Origin: CAZXWK01 sp964644675
Lineage (GTDB): Bacteria; Actinomycetota; Coriobacteriia; Anaerosomatales; JAAXUF01
Direction: 5' to 3'
Length of the DNA: 60,718 nt
Assembly (NCBI GenBank): GCA_964644675.1
Contig: CAZXWK010000009.1
Coordinates: forward strand, 1-60,718
The notes under the pieces were generated by a model that ran no database searches, was not told where the DNA came from, and saw only the letters and a program-made list of their open reading frames with translations. Numbering within the stretch: position 1 is the stretch's first letter; each line of letters opens with the position of its first letter. Shown one piece after another: positions 26,874-35,456 of the stretch. A program made the position numbers and the translations under genes.

Positions 26874-27593
26874 CTACTCCGAGACGGCGGCTGTGACGCG
26901 CGGGCCCAGGCGGCAGCTCCGGCCGAGCGCCGCGTCGCACGCCGCCACCGGCACCGCCGGCGCGCAGGGTAGCGCCGCGAGCGTGTCCGAGTCGCCGGCA
27001 AGCGCCGCGTACAGGTGGCAGAGCGGCAGGCCTGCGACGTTCTGGTAGCACTCGTCCTCGTCGACCTCGGCGACCTGACCCTCGATGTTGTAGGCGCCAG
27101 CGCAGCCCATGAACTCCCCGACTCCCATCCAGGCGGCGATCTGGTCGTCGGTGAGCGCCTTCATCTTGACGTTGGTGACGACCGAGAAGAGGTCGGGCAC
27201 CTCCCGGCGTGGAAGCTGAACGGCGACGCCGGTCACGACCTGATGCGTGCGGCCCGCCAGTGCGCGGAGCATGCGCCAGGCATCGGCCTCGTCCGCGGGC
27301 TTGCCGAGCACCTCGCCATCGAGCACGACGATCGTGTCGAAGCACAGTACCGGTGCCGCTTCGCCCAGTCCCGCGTCGCGTGCGGCCTGTGCCTTCTCGG
27401 CGGCGAGCGACGCGGCCAGCGCCGACGGGTCGGCCGCGAGCGGCGTGTTGAGTTCCTCGGGCGTGTCGACCGAGGTCGAGTGGTAGGGGAGGCCGAGCCA
27501 GGAGAGCAGGCGACGCCGCCTGGGAGACTGCGAAACCAGTACGAGTGCGGGATCGTCGGACCCGAAGCGGCTTGTGGGGTCGGGGCTGCTCAT
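26874..27593 (-). CDS. maf: Maf-family nucleotide pyrophosphatase
   Basis: 239-residue enzyme of the Maf/ITPase-like fold, which hydrolyses dTTP, UTP or modified nucleotides. LVLVSQSPRRRRLLSWLG is the phosphate-binding loop (SxSPRR), CFDTIVVLDGEVLGKP includes the catalytic Asp, and GCAGAYNIEGQ is the C-terminal motif. The last 40 residues, with three Cys, go beyond the usual end. ATG at 27593 lacks a good ribosome site but fits the family start. It is divergent from the second HEAT/HD-GYP module. Confidence 0.88.
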   Translation of the reverse strand: MSSPDPTSRFGSDDPALVLVSQSPRRRRLLSWLGLPYHSTSVDTPEELNTPLAADPSALAASLAAEKAQAARDAGLGEAAPVLCFDTIVVLDGEVLGKPADEADAWRMLRALAGRTHQVVTGVAVQLPRREVPDLFSVVTNVKMKALTDDQIAAWMGVGEFMGCAGAYNIEGQVAEVDEDECYQNVAGLPLCHLYAALAGDSDTLAALPCAPAVPVAACDAALGRSCRLGPRVTAAVSE

Positions 27594-27610
27594 GGGGGCA
27601 TGATAGCCCC

Positions 27611-27616
27611 TATAAT
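27611..27616 (+). promoter_or_regulatory. consensus -10 box for HEAT/HD-GYP module 2
   Basis: A perfect TATAAT lies 51 bases before the GTG of the HEAT-like gene. No strong -35 is visible at 17 bases upstream (GCTCAT), so the promoter may use other contacts. Confidence 0.6.
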
Positions 27617-27666
27617 GAACAGCGTGTCGCCGCCCGGCGACAAGCGAGGTCGGTGAAGGAGTACCG

Positions 27667-29820
27667 GTGGTTCCGGCCAATGACACTCGGCCCAAAGCAC
27701 CCCCGATCGTCGAGCGCTTCGTGCGCCAGCTTGTCGTCGTCAACAAGGCGGTGGCTCTCTACCCGCCGTCCAGCGCGATTCCCCGCGACACCGCTCGTGA
27801 CTGTGCCGCCGTCCTGCGCGAAGCGCTCAAGGAGCAGCCGGAGCTGCGACTCATCGTCGGCAAGTCGGGGTTGACGTACGAGGGCGCTCCCGTCTTCCCG
27901 GACCAGCCCTCGTTCGCGGCGTTCGCCTACGAGTTGTACCTCCGCAAGCTCGCGGACGTGCGGTTTCACGTGGGCGCCGAGCCGCGCGACATCATCGCGT
28001 TCCTGACGATCCTGAAGTACACGCCCGAGGAGGTCGACGCAGCCGGTGGGTTCGAGGCGCGCCTCTGGGAGCAGGGCGTCGCGACCATCACCGTGACCGA
28101 AGTGCAGGTCACGCTGGTCGAGGCCCAGGTCGGCGAGTCCTTCGGCGACGCCGATGCACCGCTGTCGCGCGATCGCGCGTCCATCGACGAGGCACTCGCC
28201 GGCGCGTGGGCGGGCCGCGAGCGCGACAAGCTCACCATCGCGCGGATCATCGGGAACTCCGGAGCCATCCGCGACTACCTGCAACAGACGTACGAGTCGG
28301 AGCTGGGCATGCTGGGGATCGCCGGCGTGTCCAACCGCTTCACCGAGCTCGCCCAGCTCGCCGTCGAGATCGGCGGGGAGGAGAAGCACGAGCTGCTCAA
28401 GTCGCTCGCCGATGCGGTCTGGCAGCTCGACGCCGACCTCAGGCGGGAGCTGCTATTCGACGCCGTGCTGCCCGAGGCGCGGACCTCGGATTCCCTCGCC
28501 GCCGTGGTGCGCCAGATGGACGTCGAAGAGATCTGCCGCATGCTCGTGGCGGGCTACGCGAGCGGCGAGCAGACGCGCGAGGGCCTGGTCCGCGCGATCC
28601 GCAACCTCGCGCTCATCTCGGCGGCCGACCGCGAGGACATCGTGAACATCGCGGCCACCGAGATGCTCGGCGCGGGCTTCAGCGACGAGCGGGTGGCGGC
28701 GATCATCGACCAGGCCGTGCCGCAGCGCATCACGGTGCGAGCGGCTCCGTCGGCCCGTCCTCGGACGCGGCCTTCCGAGGCGATCTTCCAGCTGCTCGAC
28801 TACGCGCCCGTGATGGCGGTCGACGAGTACGAGGACGCGGCGATCCTGGCTGTGCAGGAGGAAGCGCACCGCGGAATCACCGACGGCGACGTCATCACCG
28901 CGCTCGTCTCGCTCGTCGGCATGGACACGCGTCCCGCGCAGTTCGGCTCGACGATGGCGATGCTCGAGGACGCGCTCAGCCTGCTCATCGAGCGCGGCGA
29001 GATCGAGACCGCGGCCGACGCCGCCGCGTCGCTGGGGGTCGCCGCCGAGAGCGCCGACCTGCTCCCCGAGCAGCGCGTTCGGCTCACGCGCGCGATCGAC
29101 CGCTTCGCCCGCCCGAGCGACGTGCGGGCCCTCGCCCGCGCAATCCGGCTCTACAAGCCGGGCACGCCGGACTACGACGCCGCGGTGCGCCTCATCGAGA
29201 CCCTCGGCACCGCGGCGGTCAATCCGCTCCTCGAGTACCTCGCCGAGGAGAGCGACATGGCGGTGCGCAAGTCACTCGTCGACCTCCTGTCGACGATGGC
29301 GATCAACTACGTCGGCGAGCTTGGGTCGCACGTCACCGACCCGCGCTGGTACTTCGTGCGCAACGTCGTGAGCATCCTGGGGTCGACGCATTCGTCGTCG
29401 GTGCTCATCTACCTCGAGCGCACACTGCGCTACCCCGATCCACGCGTGCGCCGCGAGACCATCCGCAGCCTCGCCGGCATCAACGACCGCCTCGCGCTCG
29501 AGATGATCATCGCGGCGCTGCAGGACGAAGACGCACAGAACGTCCAGCTCGCCGCCCGCTACCTTGGACAGCTTGGAGTGCGCCCGGCGGTTCCCACGCT
29601 CGAGTGGGTAGCCCGCGGTGAGGGTCGCGGCAACCGCGACATGGGCCCGCGGGTGGAAGCGATCGAGGCGCTCGGCAGGCTCGGCGCCACTGAGGCGCTT
29701 CCCACCCTCGAGGCGCTCGCGGGCAAGCGCTCGATCATCGGCGCGTCGAAGACGCGCGAGCTCAGGGCCGCCGCCGAGTCGGCGATCGCCGCGATCAAGC
29801 TCCGGGGAGGTGCGCGATGA
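27667..29820 (+). CDS. HEAT-repeat protein with YPP N-terminal region (module 2)
   Basis: 717-residue soluble helical protein, paralogous in plan to the one at 19804-21789. Residues 10-130 carry VNKAVALYPPSSAIPRDT and then a strand pair (GKSGLTYEGAPVF), the YPP region. Residues about 480-715 show clear HEAT repeats: YLAEESDMAVRKSLVDLLST, LRYPDPRVRRETIRSLAGI, ALQDEDAQNVQLAARYLGQL and AIEALGRLGATEALPTLEAL. GTG at 27667 has AAGGAG 5 bases upstream. It overlaps the HD-GYP gene by ATGA. The role is probably a scaffold or sensor for the HD-GYP partner (inference). Confidence 0.75.
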   Translation: MVPANDTRPKAPPIVERFVRQLVVVNKAVALYPPSSAIPRDTARDCAAVLREALKEQPELRLIVGKSGLTYEGAPVFPDQPSFAAFAYELYLRKLADVRFHVGAEPRDIIAFLTILKYTPEEVDAAGGFEARLWEQGVATITVTEVQVTLVEAQVGESFGDADAPLSRDRASIDEALAGAWAGRERDKLTIARIIGNSGAIRDYLQQTYESELGMLGIAGVSNRFTELAQLAVEIGGEEKHELLKSLADAVWQLDADLRRELLFDAVLPEARTSDSLAAVVRQMDVEEICRMLVAGYASGEQTREGLVRAIRNLALISAADREDIVNIAATEMLGAGFSDERVAAIIDQAVPQRITVRAAPSARPRTRPSEAIFQLLDYAPVMAVDEYEDAAILAVQEEAHRGITDGDVITALVSLVGMDTRPAQFGSTMAMLEDALSLLIERGEIETAADAAASLGVAAESADLLPEQRVRLTRAIDRFARPSDVRALARAIRLYKPGTPDYDAAVRLIETLGTAAVNPLLEYLAEESDMAVRKSLVDLLSTMAINYVGELGSHVTDPRWYFVRNVVSILGSTHSSSVLIYLERTLRYPDPRVRRETIRSLAGINDRLALEMIIAALQDEDAQNVQLAARYLGQLGVRPAVPTLEWVARGEGRGNRDMGPRVEAIEALGRLGATEALPTLEALAGKRSIIGASKTRELRAAAESAIAAIKLRGGAR

Positions 29821-31592
29821 CCGACGAGTTCGACGTGGACGCGAAACAGGCCGCACCGGCAGGCCCCGACGCCGCTCCTCCCGCCGAGCCCATGTCGGCA
29901 CCCGATCCCACCGAGGCCGATCTCGCCGAGATCAAGGAGCACGCCTTCGCGTGGCCGGCCGAGACGCCTCACGAGGCGCCCGAGAACCCGCCCTCCGAGT
30001 CGTTCGGCTGGGAGGCGACCGAGGTCCCCGCTCCACCCGCGAAGCCGGCAGTCGAGAGCGCCGCACCCGCTGCGCCCGAGGAGGAGCCGGTGCTCGTCTC
30101 GGCGGAGGACGCCGTTCTCGAGCCCGCGGCAACCGCCCCGGTCGAGGGCGCCGTTCGGGAAGCCGAGGCCGAGTCGGGTGAGGACGTCTCCATCAGCGAC
30201 GCCGGCGACACGATCCTGTACTCGGCGAAGCAGACCAAGCGCGCGCGGGACGTGCTGACGAGGCTTTCGGCCGTGCGCCGGGCGGCGCGCTTCTACCCGG
30301 CCGACCACCCTGCCGTGCAGGAGGGCGTGGCGCTGCTCCACGACGCGATCCACTACTACCACGAGGAAGGCGTCGACCTGCAGTTCGCGTTCTTCGAGGG
30401 CGAGCTGCTGCTGGGCAGCAAGCTCCTCGCCGAGGAGAGCGTGCTCTTCGACCAGCTGATACGCGACCTGACCGCCATCGGTGTCGGATCGCTCATCTTC
30501 GTCCGCGGGCTGACCAAGCCCGAACTCGCGCGCGCCGTGGTCCTGCTCGCATCCGACACGCAGGAGGTCGAGCGCAACGGCGGCATCGAGCACATGGTCG
30601 CCGAGGCCGAGATCCCGGACGTGAAGATCAGCGCGATCCGGGCGTTGGGTCAGACCCGCGACGGCGAGCTGGCTGACGGGGAGACGGTCGAAGGCTCGGC
30701 GGCCGCGTTCGGGAGCGCCGTCGCGCTGATGCGCGAGATGGACCGCCTCTTCCGAGCAGGCCACCCGGTGAGCTCGACCAAGATCAAGGGCGTCGTCCGC
30801 TCGCTCGTCGACAACGTGCTGTCGAACCGCTACGCGATGCTCCAGCTCACGGGGCTCAAGAACTACGACGAGTACACGTTCTACCACTCGGCGAACGTCG
30901 CGATCCTCTCGCTGGCGCTGGGCTCCTGCATCACCAACGACTACCGCTTCCTGTCGTCACTCGGTGCGGGCGCGTTGCTCCACGACATCGGGAAGATGGC
31001 CGTGGCGCTGGAGGTCCTCAACAAGCCGGGCCCGCTCACCCCCGATGAATGGGCGAACGTCCGCCAACACCCCGTGAGCGGCGCCGAGATGACCGCGCTG
31101 CTGCCCGGCATCGACAAGGCGGCGATCGTCGTCATCCTCGAGCATCACATGCGCTGGGACGCGACGGGCTACCCCACGCGCAACCCGCGGCGCAAGCAGC
31201 ACCTCGCGAGTCGCATCGTCGCCGTCGCCGACTCCTACGACGCGATGACCTCGCGCAGGAGCTACTCGGCGGCGCGCGTGCAGGACGAGGCGATGCTGCT
31301 GCTCGCGAAGAGCGCCGGGTCGGCCCTCGATCCGACGCTCGTGCGGCTGTTCGTGAGCCTGATGGGGCTCTACCCGCCGCGCTCGGTCGTCCGCCTCTCG
31401 GACGCGTCCGTCGGCATCGTGCTCGCGCCCTCTCCCGAGGACCCGTTCAAGCCGGTCGTGCGTATCGTGACGGCGCCGGACGGATCCTTCATCACCCCCG
31501 AGGACGTCGAGCTCGTGCAGCGGCCCGACCTCACCGTCAACGGGTGCCTCGACCCGCGACTGCTCAACATCGAAGTCGAGGACTACGTCTGA
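29817..31592 (+). CDS. HD-GYP domain protein with long acidic N-terminus (module 2)
   Basis: 591-residue soluble protein. Residues 1-130 are Pro/Ala/Glu-rich and probably disordered. Residues 140-250 hold a YPP-type region (RAARFYPADHPAVQEGVALL; FFEGELLLGSKLL). Residues about 330-500 are the HD-GYP domain: YHSANVAILSLALG, LLHDIGKMAV, HPVSGAEMT, EHHMRWDATGYP and ADSYDAMTSRRSY. As in module 1, HHM stands where HHE is usual, and here DG is DA. A C-terminal beta domain (SVGIVLAPSPEDPFKPVVRI) matches that of module 1. It is probably a c-di-GMP-type phosphodiesterase or a binding-only relative. Confidence 0.85.
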   Translation: MTDEFDVDAKQAAPAGPDAAPPAEPMSAPDPTEADLAEIKEHAFAWPAETPHEAPENPPSESFGWEATEVPAPPAKPAVESAAPAAPEEEPVLVSAEDAVLEPAATAPVEGAVREAEAESGEDVSISDAGDTILYSAKQTKRARDVLTRLSAVRRAARFYPADHPAVQEGVALLHDAIHYYHEEGVDLQFAFFEGELLLGSKLLAEESVLFDQLIRDLTAIGVGSLIFVRGLTKPELARAVVLLASDTQEVERNGGIEHMVAEAEIPDVKISAIRALGQTRDGELADGETVEGSAAAFGSAVALMREMDRLFRAGHPVSSTKIKGVVRSLVDNVLSNRYAMLQLTGLKNYDEYTFYHSANVAILSLALGSCITNDYRFLSSLGAGALLHDIGKMAVALEVLNKPGPLTPDEWANVRQHPVSGAEMTALLPGIDKAAIVVILEHHMRWDATGYPTRNPRRKQHLASRIVAVADSYDAMTSRRSYSAARVQDEAMLLLAKSAGSALDPTLVRLFVSLMGLYPPRSVVRLSDASVGIVLAPSPEDPFKPVVRIVTAPDGSFITPEDVELVQRPDLTVNGCLDPRLLNIEVEDYV

Positions 31593-31612
31593 TCGCACCG
31601 TAAGGAGCCCCC

Positions 31613-34420
31613 ATGGCCACGCAGCCACGGTCGCGCGTCGTCGGGATCGTCTCGGCGGTCGTCGCAGCATTCTTCTTCATCGGCCTGCCGTTCCTCGAGT
31701 GGGTGTCCGGCGTGTGGATCGACCTGCTCTGGTTCACCGACCTGGGGCAGCGCTCGGTCTTCGTGACCCGGATCGTCTCGCAGCTGGCCACGGGGGCGGT
31801 GTTCGCGCTGCTCTCGTTCGCGTTCATCTACGCGAACCTGCGCGTCGCACGGCGCATGGCCCCCAAGGCGGTCCCGATCAACATGCCCGAGGGGATCCCC
31901 GAGCAGCTCGAGGTCTTCCTCGAGGCGCTGCGGGGCAAGATGGGACCGATCTTGGACCGGGCCGTCCTGTGGGGTTCGCTCATCCTGGCGTTCTTCAACG
32001 GGCTCGGGATGTCGCAGCAGTGGCAGACTTTCCGCCTCGCGCTCGCGGCGGTCCCGTTCCCCTACAACGACCCGCAGTTCAACAAGAACGTCGGCTTCTA
32101 CGTCTTCCAGCTTCCGGCGCTCAACGCGATCGCCGACTGGCTCATGGGCTTGCTGGTCCTCACGACGCTCCTGACGTTCGCCGTCCACCTGATCGACGGC
32201 GCGATCCAGCCGTGGGCCCGGCTCAAGGGCTTCGCTCCACACGTCAAGGCGCACCTCTCGGTGCTCATGGCGTTCATCGTGCTCGCGTGGGGATTCCGCT
32301 ACTGGCTCAGCATCTGGATGCTGAACTTCTCGGTGACGGGGCAGATCGTCGGCGCGGGCTACACGGACGTGCACGCGCAGATCCCGGCGTACCGCATCCT
32401 CATCGTCGTCTCGGTCCTGACGGCGATCGCGCTGCTGCTCAACATCCGCTACCAGGGCTGGCGGTTGCCGCTCATCGCCGTGGGCGCGTGGATCGCGATC
32501 TCGGTGCTGGTCGGCGCCGTGTGGCCGGCGCTCACGCAGAAGTTCATCGTCGCTCCCAACGAGGCCGCCGCCGAGACGCCCTACATCGAGCGCAACATCG
32601 ACATGACGCGCAAGGCGTTCGGGCTGACGGACGTGAAGGGCCTCAAGTTCCCCGCCACCGAGGACCTCACCGCCGCCGACGTCGTCGCCGATCGCGAGAC
32701 TCTGCAGAACGTGCGGTTGTGGGACCCCTCGATCGTCTCGCAGGGCTACGCCCAGTTGCAGTCGATCCGGCCGTACTACGAGTTCGCCGACGTTGACGTC
32801 GACCGCTACGTCATCGAGGACACCTCGACGGGAGAGCCCCCGCGCAAGCAGCAGGTGCTCGTCTCGGCGAGGGAGATGAACTCGAACCTGCTGCCGGAGA
32901 CCGCGCGCACGTGGGTGAACCAGCACCTGGTGTACACGCACGGCTTCGGGCTCGTGATGAGCCCGGTCAACGAGGCGGACCCGCGCGGGATGCCCAAGTT
33001 CATCATCGGGGACGTGCCGCCGCGGACGACCACCAACCTCAAGACCGAGCAGCCGCGCATCTACTACGGTGAGGCGACGGACCAGTACGTCATCGTCGAC
33101 ACGGGCATCAAGGAGTTCGACTACCCGCTCGGCGAGAAGAACGCCTACTACGAGTACAAGGGCACCGGTGGCGTCGAGATCGGCTCGCTGCCCAGGCGGC
33201 TTGCGTGGGCGCTCCATCTGGGCTCGAGCCAGGTGCTGTTCTCGGAGTACGTGAAGCCGAGCAGCCGGGTGCTGCTCAGGCGCGATCTCAACGAGCGGCT
33301 CGACGCGCTCGCGCCGTGGCTGCAGTTCGAGAACGACCCGTACCCCGTGCTGGTCGACGGGCGGATCAAGTGGGTCGTCGACGCGTACACGACCTCGCGG
33401 TGGTTCCCGTACTCCGAAGGCACGCCGCAGTCGCCCAACCTGCGCTACCTGCGCAACTCGGTCAAGGTCGTCGTCGACGCGTTCGACGGGTCGACCACGT
33501 TCTACGCGTTCGACCCCGAGGACCCGGTCCTCAAGGCGTGGCGGAGCGTGTTCCCCTCGCTGGTCGTCGACGGGGACAAGATCCCGTCGGAGATCCGCGA
33601 GCACTTCCGATACCCGCAGGGGCTGTTCATGGCGCAGGCCGAGGTCTACCGCACGTATCACATGACCGACCCGCGGGTCTTCTACAACAAGGAAGACCAG
33701 TGGGAGATCCCGGGCGAGCGCCAGGGCAAGACGATGCAGCCGTTCTTCGTGCTCATGTCGCTGCCCGGCAGCACCGAGGAGCACTTCTACATCATGTCGC
33801 CCTACACGCCGCGCAACCGCGACAACATGATCGGCTGGGTCGCTGCGAACTCGGATCCCGAGAAGTACGGCGAGCGGACCGTCTACCTGTTCCCCAAGGA
33901 GCGCGTCGTCCTGGGTCCCGAGCAGGTGAGCGCGCAGATCAACCAGGACGCGGCCATCTCGCCGCAGCTCTCGCTGTGGAACCAGCGGGGGAGCCAGGCG
34001 ATCTTCGGGAACATGCTCGTCATCCCGATCAAGAACTCCATCGTCTACATCCAACCGCTCTACCTCCAGGCCGAGCAGACCGCCATCCCCGAGCTGACGC
34101 GCGTCATCGTCGTCTATGCGGACAAGGTCGAGATGGAGCACGATCTCGAGTCGGCTTTGCTCAAGGTGTTCGGCCAGCAGTCCGCCGAGAACACCGCGAC
34201 GCCGGGCGGCGTCTCGGGCGACCAGCCCGGCGGCGCGACGGGGACCGGGGGCGGCACCGGGGCGTCGGGATCCGACGTGGCCGCGGCGCGCCAGCTCTAT
34301 CTCGACGCGATCGAGGCGCAGAAGGCCGGCGACTGGGCGACGTACGGCCAGAAGGTCGGCGAGCTTGGCCGCGTGCTCGAGTCGCTCGCCGCCCGGGAGG
34401 CCTCCGCTACCGCGAAGTAG
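31613..34420 (+). CDS. UPF0182 family large membrane protein
   Basis: 935-residue protein of the usual UPF0182/COG1615 size. Residues 1-315 contain seven membrane segments, starting VVGIVSAVVAAFFFIGLPF and including GFRYWLSIWMLNFS. Residues 320-860 form a big extracytoplasmic domain, recognised by WVNQHLVYTHGFGLVMSPVN, FYAFDPEDPVLKAWRSVFP and QINQDAAISPQLSLWNQRGS (in part). A Gly/Thr-rich linker leads to a C-terminal helical region. Function is unknown; the family is widespread in actinobacteria and cyanobacteria. AAGGAG lies 5 bases before the ATG, 20 bases after the HD-GYP stop. Confidence 0.92.
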   Translation: MATQPRSRVVGIVSAVVAAFFFIGLPFLEWVSGVWIDLLWFTDLGQRSVFVTRIVSQLATGAVFALLSFAFIYANLRVARRMAPKAVPINMPEGIPEQLEVFLEALRGKMGPILDRAVLWGSLILAFFNGLGMSQQWQTFRLALAAVPFPYNDPQFNKNVGFYVFQLPALNAIADWLMGLLVLTTLLTFAVHLIDGAIQPWARLKGFAPHVKAHLSVLMAFIVLAWGFRYWLSIWMLNFSVTGQIVGAGYTDVHAQIPAYRILIVVSVLTAIALLLNIRYQGWRLPLIAVGAWIAISVLVGAVWPALTQKFIVAPNEAAAETPYIERNIDMTRKAFGLTDVKGLKFPATEDLTAADVVADRETLQNVRLWDPSIVSQGYAQLQSIRPYYEFADVDVDRYVIEDTSTGEPPRKQQVLVSAREMNSNLLPETARTWVNQHLVYTHGFGLVMSPVNEADPRGMPKFIIGDVPPRTTTNLKTEQPRIYYGEATDQYVIVDTGIKEFDYPLGEKNAYYEYKGTGGVEIGSLPRRLAWALHLGSSQVLFSEYVKPSSRVLLRRDLNERLDALAPWLQFENDPYPVLVDGRIKWVVDAYTTSRWFPYSEGTPQSPNLRYLRNSVKVVVDAFDGSTTFYAFDPEDPVLKAWRSVFPSLVVDGDKIPSEIREHFRYPQGLFMAQAEVYRTYHMTDPRVFYNKEDQWEIPGERQGKTMQPFFVLMSLPGSTEEHFYIMSPYTPRNRDNMIGWVAANSDPEKYGERTVYLFPKERVVLGPEQVSAQINQDAAISPQLSLWNQRGSQAIFGNMLVIPIKNSIVYIQPLYLQAEQTAIPELTRVIVVYADKVEMEHDLESALLKVFGQQSAENTATPGGVSGDQPGGATGTGGGTGASGSDVAAARQLYLDAIEAQKAGDWATYGQKVGELGRVLESLAAREASATAK

Positions 34421-34563
34421 CCGGCGCCGCAGGCTCAAGTCGCTCCGCCGAGATGCCGAAACGCATAGAGTGAGCGCGTCAGGGCGATTCCGTACGCATG
34501 GGCGGAGCTTCTGAACGCATCACGCGGGGGCGGCAGTGGATACGCCCGACGTCAGCTCGGTTT

Positions 34564-34593
34564 TTGTCAGGTTGGCAACGGGTTTGTTATACT
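34564..34593 (+). promoter_or_regulatory. strong sigma-70-type promoter, TTGTCA-18-TATACT
   Basis: The -35 box TTGTCA (34564-34569) and the -10 box TATACT (34588-34593) are 18 bases apart, in a local AT-rich island. Transcription should start near 34600 and read a leader of about 330 bases before the transglycosylase gene. Confidence 0.75.
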
Positions 34594-34599
34594 TCCGCC

Positions 34600-34930
34600 T
34601 TGTGTTGCCTGTACGTGGCTCCACTGCGTTCGGCCGGAGAACGACCGGGACGGCCGAGGGACCTGCGCAGCGGATGCCGACGATCGAAGACCGGTCGGAT
34701 CGGCCAGAAGGGCCCGCGAACCTGCGGACACGTACGACCGACTACATGCGAAGCAGGTCCAAGCCAAAGAGCATAGCGCTTCTCTGGCACACGACGACGG
34801 CGTAAGTCGCGCGGTTCGTGCCGGATGCGAGGCAGCTAGCCTTCATTCCCGTTTCAGCTGTCCCTGGTGGCCTTGTGCCTCCTCGCCTCCGTGCCGTCGT
34901 CCGCTCTGTTCCCGTACTACGGAGGTGTGT
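34600..34930 (+). ncRNA. long structured leader or small RNA of unknown class
   Basis: This is the gene-free stretch between UPF0182 and the transglycosylase (34421-34930). Downstream of the promoter it can fold. GTACGTG (34611-34617) pairs with CACGTAC (34729-34735) to enclose a domain with inner stems TCGGCC/GGCCGA and CCGAC/GTCGG. A later hairpin pairs GCCA-AA-GAG with CTCTGGC (about 34774-34795). Open frames here are Arg-rich and lack ribosome sites. Cell-wall hydrolase genes in actinobacteria often have c-di-AMP (ydaO) leaders, but I cannot find the conserved ydaO blocks. It may be a riboswitch, an attenuator or a separate small RNA. Confidence 0.45.
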
Positions 34931-35314
34931 GTGAGGTACCAAACGAGTGCACGTATCACGACGGTCGCGGTCATCCTGCTCCTGGCGATGGCCGTCTTCG
35001 CCGTCACTGCCAGCCCAGCGCTCGCCCGCGAGAAGAAGAACGTGACGATCATCAAGAAGGTGGCCGCCAAGCACAACATGTCGAAGGCGGACACCAAGGC
35101 GCTCATCGTGCTCGCCAAGCGCGAGAGCGGCTACAACGCGAACTGCGTGACCGGCACGTGCGTGGGCCTGTTCCAGATCCGGCTCACCAAGTACAACCGC
35201 AACAAGTGGCGCGACCCGTACTTCAACACGAACATGGCCATCAAGCAGATCAAGTATCGCTACAAGACGCCGCGCGCCGCGCTCGCGCACAGCTACAAGT
35301 ACGGCTGGTACTAG
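34931..35314 (+). CDS. small secreted lytic transglycosylase-like protein
   Basis: 127-residue protein with a signal peptide (residues 1-32, hydrophobic then ASPALA). The remainder is a compact SLT/lysozyme-like domain. KRESGYNANCVTGTCVGLFQI holds the expected catalytic Glu65 and the GLFQI substrate-cleft motif, with a probable Cys72-Cys77 disulfide. A late helix AALAHSYKYGWY completes the fold. It should cut or bind peptidoglycan outside the cell. GTG at 34931 is chosen over GTG at 34925 because GGAGG (34921-34925) is then 5 bases away. It sits behind the long leader, and a strong terminator follows. Confidence 0.82.
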   Translation: MRYQTSARITTVAVILLLAMAVFAVTASPALAREKKNVTIIKKVAAKHNMSKADTKALIVLAKRESGYNANCVTGTCVGLFQIRLTKYNRNKWRDPYFNTNMAIKQIKYRYKTPRAALAHSYKYGWY

Positions 35315-35374
35315 GAGCGCAGTACCCGCGGAGGCCGGGGGAAGAACCCGCGGGCACTTGAGATCGACCATATC

Positions 35375-35409
35375 GGCGGCGCCGGGGCCCACCCGGCGCC
35401 GCCTTCGAT
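35375..35409 (+). terminator. strong intrinsic terminator after the transglycosylase
   Basis: A 12-bp perfect stem (35375-35386 with 35392-35403), loop GCCCA, is followed by TTCGATTT. It closes the single-gene transglycosylase transcript. Confidence 0.85.
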
Positions 35410-35456
35410 TTGGGGTATCTTTCAGGGGACGAACCCGCGCTCCTCAGGAGGATCCG

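Noticed and set aside
31583..34438. A 951-codon minus-strand frame
   Set aside because: It is antisense to UPF0182, whose motifs and start site are clear. Its composition is that of a shadow frame.
34498..34805. Small ORFs of 92 and 89 codons in the leader region
   Set aside because: They overlap the promoter itself, lack ribosome sites, and are Arg/Thr-rich without any recognisable feature.
34600..34930. A c-di-AMP (ydaO) riboswitch before the transglycosylase
   Set aside because: Only a short CAGCTAGCCT segment near 34840 recalls the 3' block of ydaO. The GGGGGACC and GGGTGAATC blocks and the closing stem are missing, and that segment forms its own small hairpin.
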